Shown here piece by piece: positions 7,815 through 17,207 of a stretch of DNA of 54,147 nt. The stretch is from Candidatus Competibacteraceae bacterium. Its GTDB lineage: Bacteria > Pseudomonadota > Gammaproteobacteria > Competibacterales > Competibacteraceae. Made by a program: the position numbers and the translations under genes. Positions within the stretch are counted from its first letter, which is position 1; each line of letters opens with the position of its first letter. The stretch is taken from positions 1 through 54,147 of the forward strand of contig RXIW01000015.1 of NCBI GenBank assembly GCA_003989065.1, read 5' to 3'. Below the pieces are notes generated by a model, which made no database searches, was not told the origin of the DNA, and saw only the letters and a program-made list of their open reading frames with translations.

Positions 7815-9233
7815 TCAATACCGATAGTTCTCGGCCTTGTACGGCCCGTCCACCGCAACCCCGATATACGCCGCCTGTTCCGCGGTCAACGTGGTCAGTT
7901 TCACGCCGATCCGTTCCAGATGCAGCCGGGCCACCTTCTCGTCCAGATGCTTGGGCAGCACATAGACCTTGTTCTCATACTGCCCGCCCTGGGTGAACAG
8001 TTCGATCTGCGCCAACACCTGGTTGGTGAAGGAGTTGGACATGACGAAACTGGGGTGGCCGGTGGCACAGCCCAGATTGACCAGTCGCCCTTCGGCCAGC
8101 AGGATGATGCGCTTGCCGTCGGGGAAGATGATGTGATCGACCTGCGGCTTGATGTTTTCCCAACGATAGCCCTTCAGGCTGGCGACCGCGATTTCGGAAT
8201 CGAAATGGCCGATGTTGCAGACGATGGCCTGATTCTTCATCCGCGCCATGTGGTCATGGGTAATGACGCCGACATTGCCGGTAGCGGTGACGAAGATGTC
8301 GGCCAGACCGGCCACTTCGTCCATGGTCACCACCCGGTACCCTTCCATCGCGGCCTGCAGGGCGCAGATCGGATCGATCTCGGTCACCCACACCGTCGCG
8401 CCCAGGCCGCGCAGGGACTGCGCGCAGCCCTTGCCGACATCGCCATAACCCAGCACCACCGCGATCTTGCCGGCGACCATCACGTCAGTCGCGCGCTTGA
8501 TGCCGTCCACCAGCGATTCGCGGCAGCCATACAGATTGTCGAACTTGGACTTGGTGACCGAGTCGTTGACGTTGATGGCGGGAAACGGCAGCCGTCCCTC
8601 TTTCTCCATCGCGTACAGCCGATGGACTCCGGTAGTGGTCTCTTCGGTCACGCCCCGGATGTTGGCCTGAATGCGGGAATAGTAGTTCGGCTGGCGCTCC
8701 AAGCGCTTGCGGATAGCGGCGAACAGGACCTGCTCCTCTTCGCAGGTCGGATCGGCGATCAACGCGCGATCCTGTTCCGCCCGCGCGCCCAGCGTCACCA
8801 GCAGGGTCGCATCGCCCCCGTCGTCCAGGATCATGTTGGGCGTACCGCCGTCGCGCCATTCCAGGATGCGATGGGTGAACTCCCAATATTCTTCCAGAGA
8901 TTCGCCTTTGTAGGCGTAGACCGGAATGCCGTCGGTGGCGATGGCGGAGGCGGCGTGATCCTGGGTCGAGAAGATATTGCAGGACGCCCAGCGAATATCG
9001 GCCCCTAAAGCCGCCAGCGTTTCGATCAGCACGGCGGTCTGGATGGTCATGTGCAGCGACCCGGCGATACGGGCGCCCTGCAAGGGCTGCTGTTCCCGAT
9101 ATTCCTGGCGGATGGCCATCAAACCGGGCATTTCGGTCTCGGCGATGGCGATCTCCTTGCGACCCCAGTCGGACAGGGAAAGATCGGCAACATGATAATC
9201 AATAGCTGGATTTTCGCGCACAACGGCGTTCAT
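7815..9233 (-). CDS. ahcY: S-adenosylhomocysteine hydrolase
   Basis: AhcY splits S-adenosylhomocysteine into adenosine and homocysteine with bound NAD+, relieving product inhibition of methyltransferases. The 472-aa protein has the full family pattern: [42 protein letters not shown], the NAD loop [18 protein letters not shown], and the C-terminal [10 protein letters not shown] ending that contributes the cofactor-binding Lys/Tyr. The insertion typical of proteobacterial and plant enzymes is present. ATG 9233 has a purine-rich GAGAGAG six bases upstream; an in-frame ATG at 9248 abuts the riboswitch. Expression should rise with SAH through the element at 9252-9329. Confidence 0.97.
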   Translation of the reverse strand: MNAVVRENPAIDYHVADLSLSDWGRKEIAIAETEMPGLMAIRQEYREQQPLQGARIAGSLHMTIQTAVLIETLAALGADIRWASCNIFSTQDHAASAIATDGIPVYAYKGESLEEYWEFTHRILEWRDGGTPNMILDDGGDATLLVTLGARAEQDRALIADPTCEEEQVLFAAIRKRLERQPNYYSRIQANIRGVTEETTTGVHRLYAMEKEGRLPFPAINVNDSVTKSKFDNLYGCRESLVDGIKRATDVMVAGKIAVVLGYGDVGKGCAQSLRGLGATVWVTEIDPICALQAAMEGYRVVTMDEVAGLADIFVTATGNVGVITHDHMARMKNQAIVCNIGHFDSEIAVASLKGYRWENIKPQVDHIIFPDGKRIILLAEGRLVNLGCATGHPSFVMSNSFTNQVLAQIELFTQGGQYENKVYVLPKHLDEKVARLHLERIGVKLTTLTAEQAAYIGVAVDGPYKAENYRY

Positions 9234-9251
9234 AACGTACTCTCTCATACG

Positions 9252-9329
9252 GTTGAACGGGCGCCGTTGGCTTGTTAAGCCGCGCCACGCCGAGCCTGAC
9301 GGTCAAGACCGTTGCAGCGCCCCTCGGCA
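9252..9329 (-). promoter_or_regulatory. SAH riboswitch
   Basis: On the minus strand, immediately upstream of ahcY, the conserved SAH-riboswitch core can be read directly: CCGAGGGGCGCTGC, a hairpin ACGGTC-TT-GACCGT, CAGGCTCGG closing the P1 stem with CCGAG, then a linker and CCAACGGCGCCC. The last GCGCCC (9259-9264) pairs with GGGCGC of the 5' segment, giving the pseudoknot. Placement is classic: the aptamer ends about 20 bases before the ahcY start, so an effect on ribosome access or early transcription is likely. The known class switches expression on when SAH accumulates. Confidence 0.93.
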
Positions 9330-9352
9330 TGGGGGCGAAAAATCAAACGAGA

Positions 9353-10513
9353 TTACAGCCCAGCGGCGTCCCGCAGCGCATCGGCCTTGTCGGTGGCCTC
9401 CCAGCTGAACTCCGGTTCTTCGCGGCCGAAATGGCCATAGGCGGCAGTCTTGCGATAGATCGGCCGGATCAGATTCAGCATCTTGACCAAGCCGTAGGGG
9501 CGCAGGTCGAAATGGCCGCGCACGATCTCGACCAGACGGTCTTCGTCGATCTTGCCGGTGCCGAAGGTGTTCACGCTGATCGAAGTCGGCTCGGCCACGC
9601 CGATGGCGTAAGACACCTGGATTTCGCATTTGTCCGCCAGACCGGCGGCCACGATGTTCTTGGCCACGTAACGCCCGGCATAGGCGGCGGAACGATCGAC
9701 CTTGGAAGGATCCTTACCGGAGAAGGCGCCGCCGCCGTGATGGGCGGAGCCGCCGTAGGTGTCGACGATGATCTTGCGCCCGGTCAGGCCGCAGTCGCCC
9801 ACCGGCCCGCCGATGACGAAACTGCCGGTCGGGTTGATGTGATACTGGGTGTGCTTGTCCAGCCATTCCGCCGGCAGCACCGGCAGAATGATGTTTTCCA
9901 TCACCGCCTCGCACAGCAGCGAATAACTGATGTCGGGATCGTGCTGGGTCGACAGCACCACCGCCTCGACCCCTACCACCCGGTTGCCTTCGTAGCGGAA
10001 GGTGACCTGGCTCTTGGCGTCGGGCCGCAACCAGGGCAGCACACCGCTCTTGCGCATGTCCGCCTGTCGCTGCACCAAGCGGTGAGCGTAGGTGATGGGT
10101 GCGGGCATCAGCACGTCGGTTTCGTTGCAGGCATAGCCGAACATCAGGCCCTGATCGCCTGCGCCCTGCTCTTCCGGCTTGTCCCGGTTCACGCCCTGGG
10201 CAATGTTCGGCGATTGTTTGCCGATGCAGGACAAGACCGCACAGGTCGCGCCGTCGAAACCGACATAGGAATTGTCGTAGCCGATGCCGACCACGGTATC
10301 CCGCACGATGCGCTCGAAGTCCACCCACGCCGCCGTGGTGATCTCGCCGGCCAGAACCACGACACCGGTCTTGATCAAGGTTTCGCAGGCGACGCGGGCC
10401 TTGGGATCTTCGGCCAGGATGGCGTCCAACACGGCATCGGAGATCTGATCGGCGATCTTATCTGGATGCCCTTCAGAGACCGATTCGGAAGTGAACAGAT
10501 AGGTTCGACTCAT
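9353..10513 (-). CDS. metK: S-adenosylmethionine synthetase
   Basis: MetK makes SAM from methionine and ATP. The 386-aa product shows the MAT signatures: [35 protein letters not shown], the [12 protein letters not shown] hexapeptide region, [24 protein letters not shown]-like loop (here [14 protein letters not shown]), and [30 protein letters not shown]. The ATG at 10513 gives the normal N-terminus [11 protein letters not shown]; a GGAGG lies 12 bases upstream. It is upstream of the SAH riboswitch on the same strand, so metK itself is not under the aptamer. Together with ahcY and metF it forms a SAM-cycle cluster. Confidence 0.97.
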   Translation of the reverse strand: MSRTYLFTSESVSEGHPDKIADQISDAVLDAILAEDPKARVACETLIKTGVVVLAGEITTAAWVDFERIVRDTVVGIGYDNSYVGFDGATCAVLSCIGKQSPNIAQGVNRDKPEEQGAGDQGLMFGYACNETDVLMPAPITYAHRLVQRQADMRKSGVLPWLRPDAKSQVTFRYEGNRVVGVEAVVLSTQHDPDISYSLLCEAVMENIILPVLPAEWLDKHTQYHINPTGSFVIGGPVGDCGLTGRKIIVDTYGGSAHHGGGAFSGKDPSKVDRSAAYAGRYVAKNIVAAGLADKCEIQVSYAIGVAEPTSISVNTFGTGKIDEDRLVEIVRGHFDLRPYGLVKMLNLIRPIYRKTAAYGHFGREEPEFSWEATDKADALRDAAGL

Positions 10514-10748
10514 GAGATGACGTATCCTCCAACAACGATTACGACTACGACAGCCGGTATCCATATGCCGAAGCGGCAATCAAAAACCGGGATGGGCCAG
10601 TTTATGCGAAAAATGCTGCATTTGCATCCAAAGCGCTTATGCGATATAGTTATTTTATAATGATTCCAAATGCCTCGCTTGACTACAATCGTCACCAAAA
10701 TTTCATGTTCGAACGAAAAACGATGATCTTGATCCCGGATGTCATGGC

Positions 10749-11264
10749 ATGAATGAAACCAACGCTACGATGGAAGCGGTTCTGAATTGCGGCGATCTCG
10801 ACAGCGGGCAGCTGGCGGCGCTGCTGCAGCATTATGGCCTCTACCTGGTGCACATCGCGCCGGCCAACGCTATTCCAGGCAGCTATTGGGGCGACCGCGA
10901 AGCCGGCTTGATCGGCGATCGCCTGTTCGTGCGCGCCGATACTCCGGTCCATTCCGCCCTGCATGAAGCCTGTCATTACATCTGCATGGACGCCGAGCGC
11001 CGCACCCGCTTGCACACCGACGCCGGTGGCGAGGTCATCGAGGAAAATGGGGTCTGTTACCTGCAGATCCTGTTGGCCGATGAATTGCCCGAGGTCGGGC
11101 GCGTTCGGATGTGCGCCGACATGGACGCCTGGGGGTATACTTTCCGCCTGGGTTCGGCCCGCGCCTGGTTCGAGCGGGACGCCGAGGATGCGCGGTGCTG
11201 GCTGCGGCATAACGGCCTGATCGATCACGCGCAACGCCCCCGCTGGCGGCTACGGCAAGCATGA
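10749..11264 (+). CDS. Small uncharacterised protein with HExxH motif (putative metallopeptidase-like)
   Basis: This 171-aa protein has no family I can name with certainty. It contains VHSALHEACHYICMD (from about residue 74), an HExxH zinc-binding helix flanked by hydrophobic residues, as in IrrE-like or minigluzincin proteins. A third ligand could be one of the acidic residues in DAGGEVIEENGVCYLQILLADELP. No signal peptide or membrane segment is seen, so it is probably cytoplasmic. It is divergent from metK (235 bases apart) and precedes the ABC exporter by 76 bases. The start ATG at 10749 follows GATCCCGGATGTCATGGC, a weak ribosome site. Confidence 0.75.
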   Translation: MNETNATMEAVLNCGDLDSGQLAALLQHYGLYLVHIAPANAIPGSYWGDREAGLIGDRLFVRADTPVHSALHEACHYICMDAERRTRLHTDAGGEVIEENGVCYLQILLADELPEVGRVRMCADMDAWGYTFRLGSARAWFERDAEDARCWLRHNGLIDHAQRPRWRLRQA

Positions 11265-11340
11265 GCCTTTCGCACCATCCCAGCTGCCGCCCCATGATCG
11301 ACCACAGCGAGGAACAAGCCCTCCGCTGGAGAGTGATCCC

Positions 11341-12339
11341 GTGAAACGCCCATTCGTCTGGCTGCTGACCTTCTTCATCCTGCCGCTGCTGGTCGCGTTC
11401 CAGTGGCCGTGGCAACGCGCGACCGATCCCGACCGCATCGAACTGTCCGGCTCGGTGGAAGCGCGTGAGCTGGATCTGGCCTTCCAGGTCGGCGGCCGCA
11501 TCGCCAATCTGCCGGTCGACGAAGGCGATGCGGTCAAGACCGAACAACTGCTGGCCGAGCTGGACCCACGTGATTACCAGCTAGCCCTGCAAGCCGCCGT
11601 CGCCCAGGAAGAAGCCGCGCGCGCGGCGCTGGCTATCCTGCAGGCGGGAACCCGTCCACAGGAACTGCACGTCGCTGAAGCCAAGGTGAATCAGGCCCAA
11701 GCCAACCTCGACTACGCCCGTTCCGAATTCAAGCGCATCGCCGAGTTGATTCCGAAGAAACTGGCCACCGACAGCCAGCTGGATCAGGCCCGCCAGCGCC
11801 AGAACGTCGCCCAGGCCGAGCTCCAGCAGGCCCAGCAGAATCTGGCGCTGCTGCGCGAAGGACCGCGACGGGAAGAAATCGACCAGGCTGCCGCCGCACT
11901 GCGCGCCCGACAGACAGCGGTCGAAACCGCCCAGCAGCAGTTGCAATACGTACAACTGCACAGTCCAGTAGTCGGCGTGGTGTCGGTGCGCCTGGCGGAA
12001 GCCGGTGAGGTGGTCGCCGCCGGCAAGGCGGTGCTGCGGATCGCCGAACTGGGGCGACCGTGGGTGCGCGCCTATCTGAACGAGGCCGATCTGCCACGGG
12101 TCCGGCTGGGTCAGGCGGCGGAAGTCCGGGTAGATGGCCTGCCCGGCCAGGTCTGGACTGGGAAGCTGGCCTTCATCTCGCCCGACGCCGAGTTCACCCC
12201 CAAGACGGTAGAAACTCGCGCCCTGCGGGTGGACCTGGTTTATCGGGTCAAGATCGAGGTCGACAATCCCGATGGCATACTGAAACTGGGCCAGCCGGCC
12301 GACGTCGTCCTCAAAGCCAGTGCGCCAAGTACGCCATGA
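11341..12339 (+). CDS. HlyD-family periplasmic adaptor of a YbhGFSR-type ABC exporter
   Basis: This 332-aa membrane-fusion protein has an N-terminal anchor (FVWLLTFFILPLLVAFQWPW), a split lipoyl/barrel-sandwich domain (VEARELDLAFQVGGRIANLPVDEGDAVKTEQLLAELDPRDYQ and SPVVGVVSVRLAEAGEVVAAGKAVLRIAEL) and a long Gln/Ala-rich coiled-coil hairpin between them. A C-terminal beta-barrel follows. It resembles E. coli YbhG and would link the inner-membrane ABC complex to the outer membrane. The start is a GTG at 11341 with GGAG upstream. Its stop overlaps the first ATPase gene by ATGA, the first of several coupled junctions. Likely substrates are lipophilic drugs or cations, by analogy only. Confidence 0.88.
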   Translation: MKRPFVWLLTFFILPLLVAFQWPWQRATDPDRIELSGSVEARELDLAFQVGGRIANLPVDEGDAVKTEQLLAELDPRDYQLALQAAVAQEEAARAALAILQAGTRPQELHVAEAKVNQAQANLDYARSEFKRIAELIPKKLATDSQLDQARQRQNVAQAELQQAQQNLALLREGPRREEIDQAAAALRARQTAVETAQQQLQYVQLHSPVVGVVSVRLAEAGEVVAAGKAVLRIAELGRPWVRAYLNEADLPRVRLGQAAEVRVDGLPGQVWTGKLAFISPDAEFTPKTVETRALRVDLVYRVKIEVDNPDGILKLGQPADVVLKASAPSTP

Positions 12340-13292
12340 GCGCAACGGCCATCGCCATCGCCAGTACCGCCCTGCAGTTCGCCTACGGCAAACAGACCGT
12401 CCTGGCCGACGTCACCCTGACGGTCGGGCCGGGGGAAATCTATGGGGTGGTCGGCGCGGATGGCGCGGGCAAGACCACCCTGCTGCAACTGGCGGTCGGC
12501 CAATTGTCGCCGCACGCCGGGCGCATCACCGTCCTGGGCCGGGATGCCGCCGATCCGGCCTTGCGCAGTCAGATCGCCTATATGCCGCAAGGCTTCGGCC
12601 TGTATCGGGATCTGTCGGTGCAGGAAAATCTGGCGTTCTTCGCCGACCTGCACGGCCTGCTGCGCGCCGTGGCGCAGTCCCGCATCGCCGACCTGTTGCA
12701 ACGCACCGGTCTGGCCGGGTTCGAAGGACGCCGCGCCGCCAATTTGTCGGGCGGGATGATGCAGAAGCTGGCACTGGCCTGCGCCCTGGTCAGCCAACCC
12801 AAAGCCATGTTCCTGGACGAACCCACTACCGGGGTCGATCCGGTATCGCGGCGGGCGTTCTGGCGCTTGCTGAACGGGGTACGGGCCGAAGGGGTGGCGA
12901 TCCTGTACGCCACGGCCAACATGGACGAAGCGGAACGCTGCGACCGGGTGGGCCTATTGAACGGCGGGCGACTGGAACGGCAGGGCACGCCACTGGAGTT
13001 GACCCGTACCGACCAGGCCCAGCTGGTGGGCGTAGCCGGCCCGAGTGTGCGCACTCGCCGCGCCGCGCTGTTGACCTGGCCGATGGTGCAGCTGGCCTTT
13101 CCGGTCGGCCAGCAGCTGCGGGTGTGGCTCGACCGCGACTACCCGCTGCCCGACTTTCAGGCCCGCCTGCGCGCACTCGACCCCGACCTGAACCTACAGC
13201 CCTTGCAAGCGAACCTGCAGGACGCGGCATTGCGGGAATTGGCGCTGGCCGAGACCCACGGGGCCCATCGGACGGCCGCGCCCGCCCGTTGA
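12336..13292 (+). CDS. ABC transporter ATPase (YbhF N-half-like)
   Basis: This 318-aa ATPase contains Walker A GADGAGKTTLLQL, which carries Asp where most have Asn, as in the first half of YbhF. It also has a Q-loop (AYMPQGFGLY), signature LSGGMMQKLALACALV and Walker B KAMFLDEPTTGVDPVSRR. The C-terminal ~90 residues are the extra domain seen in drug/lipid export ATPases. In E. coli, YbhF has two ATPase halves in one chain; here each half is a separate gene. The start ATG lies inside the stop of the adaptor gene. Confidence 0.9.
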   Translation: MSATAIAIASTALQFAYGKQTVLADVTLTVGPGEIYGVVGADGAGKTTLLQLAVGQLSPHAGRITVLGRDAADPALRSQIAYMPQGFGLYRDLSVQENLAFFADLHGLLRAVAQSRIADLLQRTGLAGFEGRRAANLSGGMMQKLALACALVSQPKAMFLDEPTTGVDPVSRRAFWRLLNGVRAEGVAILYATANMDEAERCDRVGLLNGGRLERQGTPLELTRTDQAQLVGVAGPSVRTRRAALLTWPMVQLAFPVGQQLRVWLDRDYPLPDFQARLRALDPDLNLQPLQANLQDAALRELALAETHGAHRTAAPAR

Positions 13293-13336
13293 ACGGTTCC
13301 GTTTCCATCCCCGCTTCGTCCTGCCCTGCCACTGCC

Positions 13337-14284
13337 ATGCCGGATACCACCCCGCTCATCCTGGCCGAGGATCTAACCCGCCGCTTCGGCGCTTTCGTAG
13401 CGGTCGATCACATCCATGTCACTGTCCAGGCCGGCGAAGTGTTCGGCCTGCTGGGGGCCAACGGCGCGGGCAAGACCACTGCGATCCGCATGCTGTGCGG
13501 GATGTTGCCGCCGAGCGCCGGGCGAATCCGGGTGGCGGACATCGACATGGTGCGGCACGCCCGCCGCGCCCGCAGTCAGATCGGCTACGTGGCGCAACGG
13601 TTTTCGCTCTATGGCGATTTGACCGTGGAAGAAAACCTCAGCCTGCAGGGCGGCCTGTACGGCCTGACCGGCGCGCATCGTCAGGAACGGCTGGAAGCGA
13701 CGCTGCAATTGCTGAACCTGAGCGATCACCGCGCGGTCATGGCCGGCGCGCTGCCGCTGGGCTACAAGCAGCGGCTGGGTCTGGCAGCGGCCTTGCTGCA
13801 CCAGCCGCGCGTGTTGTTCCTGGACGAACCCACCTCGGGCGTCGATCCCATGGCCCGCCAGCGGTTCTGGGAACTGATCTATGACGTGGCCGACAGCGGC
13901 ATCGGCATTCTGGTGACCACCCATTACATGGACGAAGCGTTGTTTTGCGACCGCCTGGCCTTGATGCAAGCTGGCCGCATCGTCGCCGCCGGCACACCGG
14001 ACGATTTGCTGCGCCGGCCGCTACCGACCCCCATTCTGGAACTGAACAGCCCCAATGCGGTGAGCTTCGAGCGACTGGCGCAAGACTGGCCGGAAGTGCG
14101 CGAGGTCATTCCTCACGCCGGCCAGTTGCGCATTCGTCTGCACGCCGACGCCGACCCAGCGACGTTGCGGGCACGGGTGGATGCCGCCGCCGCGGAACGG
14201 CAATGGACAGTCACGGCCTTGCAGCCCGCCACGCCGGAATTGGAGGATGTCTTCGTCGCGGTGCTGGAGGACAACGACTCGTGA
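13337..14284 (+). CDS. ABC transporter ATPase (YbhF C-half-like)
   Basis: This is the second ATPase of the exporter, 315 aa. It shows Walker A GANGAGKTTAIRML, Q-loop YVAQRFSLYGDLTVEENL, a degenerate signature segment (LPLGYKQRLGLAAALL, where LSGG would be expected), Walker B VLFLDEPTSGVDPMARQ and an H-loop TTHYMDEA. The weak signature with GYKQRL is typical of the C-half of YbhF-type proteins. The start ATG at 13337 was chosen because the ATPase fold begins at once; the open frame runs far upstream in the shadow of the preceding gene. It ends with a GTGA overlap onto the first permease gene. Confidence 0.9.
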   Translation: MPDTTPLILAEDLTRRFGAFVAVDHIHVTVQAGEVFGLLGANGAGKTTAIRMLCGMLPPSAGRIRVADIDMVRHARRARSQIGYVAQRFSLYGDLTVEENLSLQGGLYGLTGAHRQERLEATLQLLNLSDHRAVMAGALPLGYKQRLGLAAALLHQPRVLFLDEPTSGVDPMARQRFWELIYDVADSGIGILVTTHYMDEALFCDRLALMQAGRIVAAGTPDDLLRRPLPTPILELNSPNAVSFERLAQDWPEVREVIPHAGQLRIRLHADADPATLRARVDAAAAERQWTVTALQPATPELEDVFVAVLEDNDS

Positions 14285-15384
14285 ATATGCAACATGTCCG
14301 CGCCATCGCTCGTAAGGAAGTCTGGCACCTGCTGCGTGATCCGCGCAGTCTGGCGCTGATCCTGCTGATGCCGAGCATGTTGCTATTCCTGTTCGGCTAC
14401 GCCATTCGGCTGGATCTGTACGAAGCGCCCATCGCCATCGTGCAGGAATCGCGCGACGCCGCCACCGAGGACTTGATCGCCCAATTCGACGCCAGTCGGG
14501 CCTTTCGTGTGGTGCTGCGCAGCAACGACCGGCGCGAGGTCGCCACCGCCCTGCAGCGCGGCGAAATCTGGGCAGCATTGATCTTTCCCCCCGATTACGC
14601 CCGACAGTTAGCCCGCGGCGAGGCCCGAATTCAATGGCTGCTCGACGGGGTGGACGCCAATACCGCCCGTCTGCTGCGCAACTACGCCCTGGTGCTGGTG
14701 AACGACGACCTGCTGCGCCAGGGCGGCCAGCCCCCCATCCGCATCGAAGACCGCACCTGGTTCAACGAAACCAAGGAAAGCCAACTGGCCATCATCCCCG
14801 GCGTCATCGCCATGGTGATGGCGGTGGTGGGGGCGATGATGACCTCGCTGACCATCGCCCGCGAGATGGAACAGGGCAATCTGGTCATGCTGCGCACCAC
14901 GCCGCTGACTCGCCGCGAGTTCCTACTGGGCAAGCTGCTGCCCTATCTGCTGGTCGGCCTGCTCGATCTGGCGATCGCGATCGCGGTCGCGGTCTGGGTG
15001 TTCGGCGTGCCCTTGCGCGGTTCTCTGCCGGTGCTGCTGTTGCTGTCGATGCTGTTTCTGCTAGTGGTCATGCTGCAAGGGGCGCTGATCTCGATCAATG
15101 CCGGCAATCAGCTGCTGGCCAGTCAAATGGCGATGGTCAGCACCTTCCTGCCGGCCTTTCTGCTATCAGGCTTCATCTTCGCCATCGAGAACATGCCGAC
15201 GGTCCTGCAGTATCTCACCCTGATCGTCCCGGCTCGCTACTACATCACCCTGTCGCGCGCCATCTTTCTCAAAGGCATCACGCCGTTGCTGTTGTGGACC
15301 CAGGCCCTCGCCCTGCTGCTGATCGCCCTGGTCTTCCTGCAACTGACCCTGGCCAAATCCAAAAAACTGGGGCTGCTGCCGTGA
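14281..15384 (+). CDS. ABC-2 type permease (YbhS-like)
   Basis: This 367-aa inner-membrane permease has the ABC-2 export layout: one N-terminal helix (SLALILLMPSMLLFLFGYAI), a periplasmic domain (about residues 45-170), then five C-terminal helices starting at IIPGVIAMVMAVVGAMMTSL. Conserved family elements are the coupling segment EMEQGNLVMLRTTPLTRREFLLGKLLPYL and AIENMPTVLQYLTLIVPARYYI. The GTG start is within the stop of the second ATPase gene (GTGA), and translation coupling is likely; an in-frame ATG at 14287 is the alternative. Confidence 0.88.
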   Translation: MNMQHVRAIARKEVWHLLRDPRSLALILLMPSMLLFLFGYAIRLDLYEAPIAIVQESRDAATEDLIAQFDASRAFRVVLRSNDRREVATALQRGEIWAALIFPPDYARQLARGEARIQWLLDGVDANTARLLRNYALVLVNDDLLRQGGQPPIRIEDRTWFNETKESQLAIIPGVIAMVMAVVGAMMTSLTIAREMEQGNLVMLRTTPLTRREFLLGKLLPYLLVGLLDLAIAIAVAVWVFGVPLRGSLPVLLLLSMLFLLVVMLQGALISINAGNQLLASQMAMVSTFLPAFLLSGFIFAIENMPTVLQYLTLIVPARYYITLSRAIFLKGITPLLLWTQALALLLIALVFLQLTLAKSKKLGLLP

Positions 15385-16463
15385 ACCCGGCGCGGGCCAG
15401 CCTGATTCGCCTACGCGTCCTGCTAGCCAAGGAATTCCGCCAACTGCTGCGCGACCCGCGCATGCGGTTTTTCATGATCATTCCGCCGCTGTTCCAGCTG
15501 ATGGTGTTCGGCTATGCCGCCAGCTTCGATGTCCGTCACGCCGAAATCGCCGTCGTAGATCAGGCCAATACGCCAACCACCCGCGCGCTGCGGGCGGCGG
15601 TGACCGCCACCGGCAGTTTTACCCTGCACTACCTGCCGGACATGGCGACCGCCGCCGCCGCGCTGGATCGCGGCGAGATCCGCGCCATCCTGCGTTTCGC
15701 CCCGAATTTCGAAGCGACCCAGACCGCCCAGATCGTCTCCGACGGCTCGGATTCCAACAGCGCGCAGATGATCACCGGGCAATTGAGCCAGACCCTGCAG
15801 CAAAGCGCCCGCCTGAGCGCCGGCATCGATCCGCCGGTCGAAATCGAAGAACGGGCCTGGTTCAACCAAAATCTGGACGACCGCTCGTATTTCGTGCCGG
15901 GCATCATCGCCACCATCGTGCTGATCACCACGGTGATCCTGATCGCGATGACCGTGGTGCGCGAGCGGGAACTGGGCACCCTGGAACGTCTGCTGGTCAC
16001 CCCGGTCGCTCGGCTGGAATTCCTGGTCGCCAAGATGATCGCCGTAGCCAGCGTGGGGCTGTTCGACGTGATCCTGATCAGCATCATCGCCGTAGCCTGG
16101 TTCGAGGTGCCATTTCGCGGCAGCGGGATCGGGCTATTGGCCGGCAGCCTGCTGTTTCTGATGAGTTCGCTCGGTATCGGCCTACTGATCTCCAGCTACG
16201 CGGAAACCCAGCAACAAGCCATGCTGCTGGCGTTCTTCGTGATCATGCCGATGGTGATGCTGTCGGGATTCGCCTTTCCCATTCAGAACATGCCGGAAGG
16301 CGTGCAATGGTTGACCTGGCTGAATCCGCTGCGTTATTACCTGGTGGTGATCCGCGACATGTTTCTCAAGGGCGGCGGCATGGGTGCGCATGGCTTCGAA
16401 TATGGGATGATGGCCCTGCTCGGCGCGCTGGCGCTGTTGTTGAGCCTGCGGCGGGTCAAATGA
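15381..16463 (+). CDS. ABC-2 type permease (YbhR-like)
   Basis: This is the second permease of the exporter, 360 aa, and is paralogous to the preceding one. It has an N-terminal helix after KEFRQLLRDPRMRFFMII, a periplasmic domain, FVPGIIATIVLITTVILIAMTVVRERELGTLERLLVTPV and the closing PIQNMPEGVQWLTWLNPLRYYLVVIRDMFLKG. A heterodimer with the YbhS-like subunit is expected. The GTG start overlaps the previous stop (GTGA), the fourth close junction in the operon. A GGAGG 19 bases after its end serves moaD. Confidence 0.88.
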   Translation: MNPARASLIRLRVLLAKEFRQLLRDPRMRFFMIIPPLFQLMVFGYAASFDVRHAEIAVVDQANTPTTRALRAAVTATGSFTLHYLPDMATAAAALDRGEIRAILRFAPNFEATQTAQIVSDGSDSNSAQMITGQLSQTLQQSARLSAGIDPPVEIEERAWFNQNLDDRSYFVPGIIATIVLITTVILIAMTVVRERELGTLERLLVTPVARLEFLVAKMIAVASVGLFDVILISIIAVAWFEVPFRGSGIGLLAGSLLFLMSSLGIGLLISSYAETQQQAMLLAFFVIMPMVMLSGFAFPIQNMPEGVQWLTWLNPLRYYLVVIRDMFLKGGGMGAHGFEYGMMALLGALALLLSLRRVK

Positions 16464-16482
16464 TCGCTTTGGAGGACTGCTC

Positions 16483-16716
16483 ATGACGATTCAGATCAAA
16501 TATTTCGCCAGCCTGCGCGACCGCCTGGGCCGCGCCGAAGATCAGCTGGATGCCTCCGGCGAGCTGTCGGTCGCTGCGGTATGGCAGCGCTTGTGGCCCG
16601 ACACCCCTTTGCCGCGCAACACTCTGACCGCGGTCAATCTGGAATATGTCGGACTGGAACAAGCGGTGCGCGACGGCGACGAGGTGGCGTTCTTTCCGCC
16701 GGTAACCGGAGGCTAG
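16483..16716 (+). CDS. moaD: MoaD, small subunit of molybdopterin synthase
   Basis: This 77-aa protein has a ubiquitin-like beta-grasp fold. It begins IQIKYFASLRDRLGRAEDQL and ends in VAFFPPVTGG, the double-glycine tail that carries the thiocarboxylate sulfur used to build molybdopterin dithiolene. It has a strong ribosome site (GGAGGACTGCTC). It lies directly before moaE, its partner, and 20 bases after the ABC exporter, so transcription may read through. Confidence 0.93.
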   Translation: MTIQIKYFASLRDRLGRAEDQLDASGELSVAAVWQRLWPDTPLPRNTLTAVNLEYVGLEQAVRDGDEVAFFPPVTGG

Positions 16717-16719
16717 CGC

Positions 16720-17157
16720 ATGAAAATCGAACTGCGGCCGCTGGCCTTCGAACCCTGGCAGGAACTAGCGCGCTATCAAGCCCAGGCGACCGACATGCGT
16801 GGCCGCTACGGCGCGACGGCGACCTTCGTCGGGACCATGCGGGACTTCAACGATGACGCTGCGGTCCAGGGAATGACACTGGAGCATTACCCCGGCATGA
16901 CCGAGCGCCACCTCGAACGCATCGTAGCCTCGGCGCTGCAGGAATGGAGGCTGCTCGACGCCCTGGTGCTGCACCGGGTCGGGGCGTTGCAGCCGAACGA
17001 TCCCATCGTGCTGGTCGCAGTCTGGTCGGCCCACCGGGCGGAAGCCTTCGCCGCCTGCCGCTTCATCATGGAGGAATTGAAGTCGAAAGCGCCGTTCTGG
17101 AAGCGCGAGGACACCACTGCCGGGGCGCGCTGGGTCGCGCACAACACCCCCGGCTGA
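16720..17157 (+). CDS. moaE: MoaE, large subunit of molybdopterin synthase
   Basis: This 145-aa catalytic subunit inserts sulfur from MoaD into precursor Z (cyclic pyranopterin monophosphate). Family motifs include RYGATATFVGTMRDFN, LEHYPGMTERHLERI, LHRVGALQPNDPIVLVAVWSAHRAEAF and ELKSKAPFWKRE, whose lysines are the active-site residues. Three bases separate it from moaD. No other molybdenum-cofactor genes occur in the window. Confidence 0.94.
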   Translation: MKIELRPLAFEPWQELARYQAQATDMRGRYGATATFVGTMRDFNDDAAVQGMTLEHYPGMTERHLERIVASALQEWRLLDALVLHRVGALQPNDPIVLVAVWSAHRAEAFAACRFIMEELKSKAPFWKREDTTAGARWVAHNTPG

Positions 17158-17207
17158 ACCGGCACGGCGAAGATGCGTTCCCGTTGGCGATCCGCTATGC
17201 TGGATTC

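Noticed and set aside
10514-10748. SAM riboswitch before metK
   Set aside because: No SAM-I, SAM-II or SAM-IV core was recognised in the minus-strand leader; only AT-rich promoter-like sequence.
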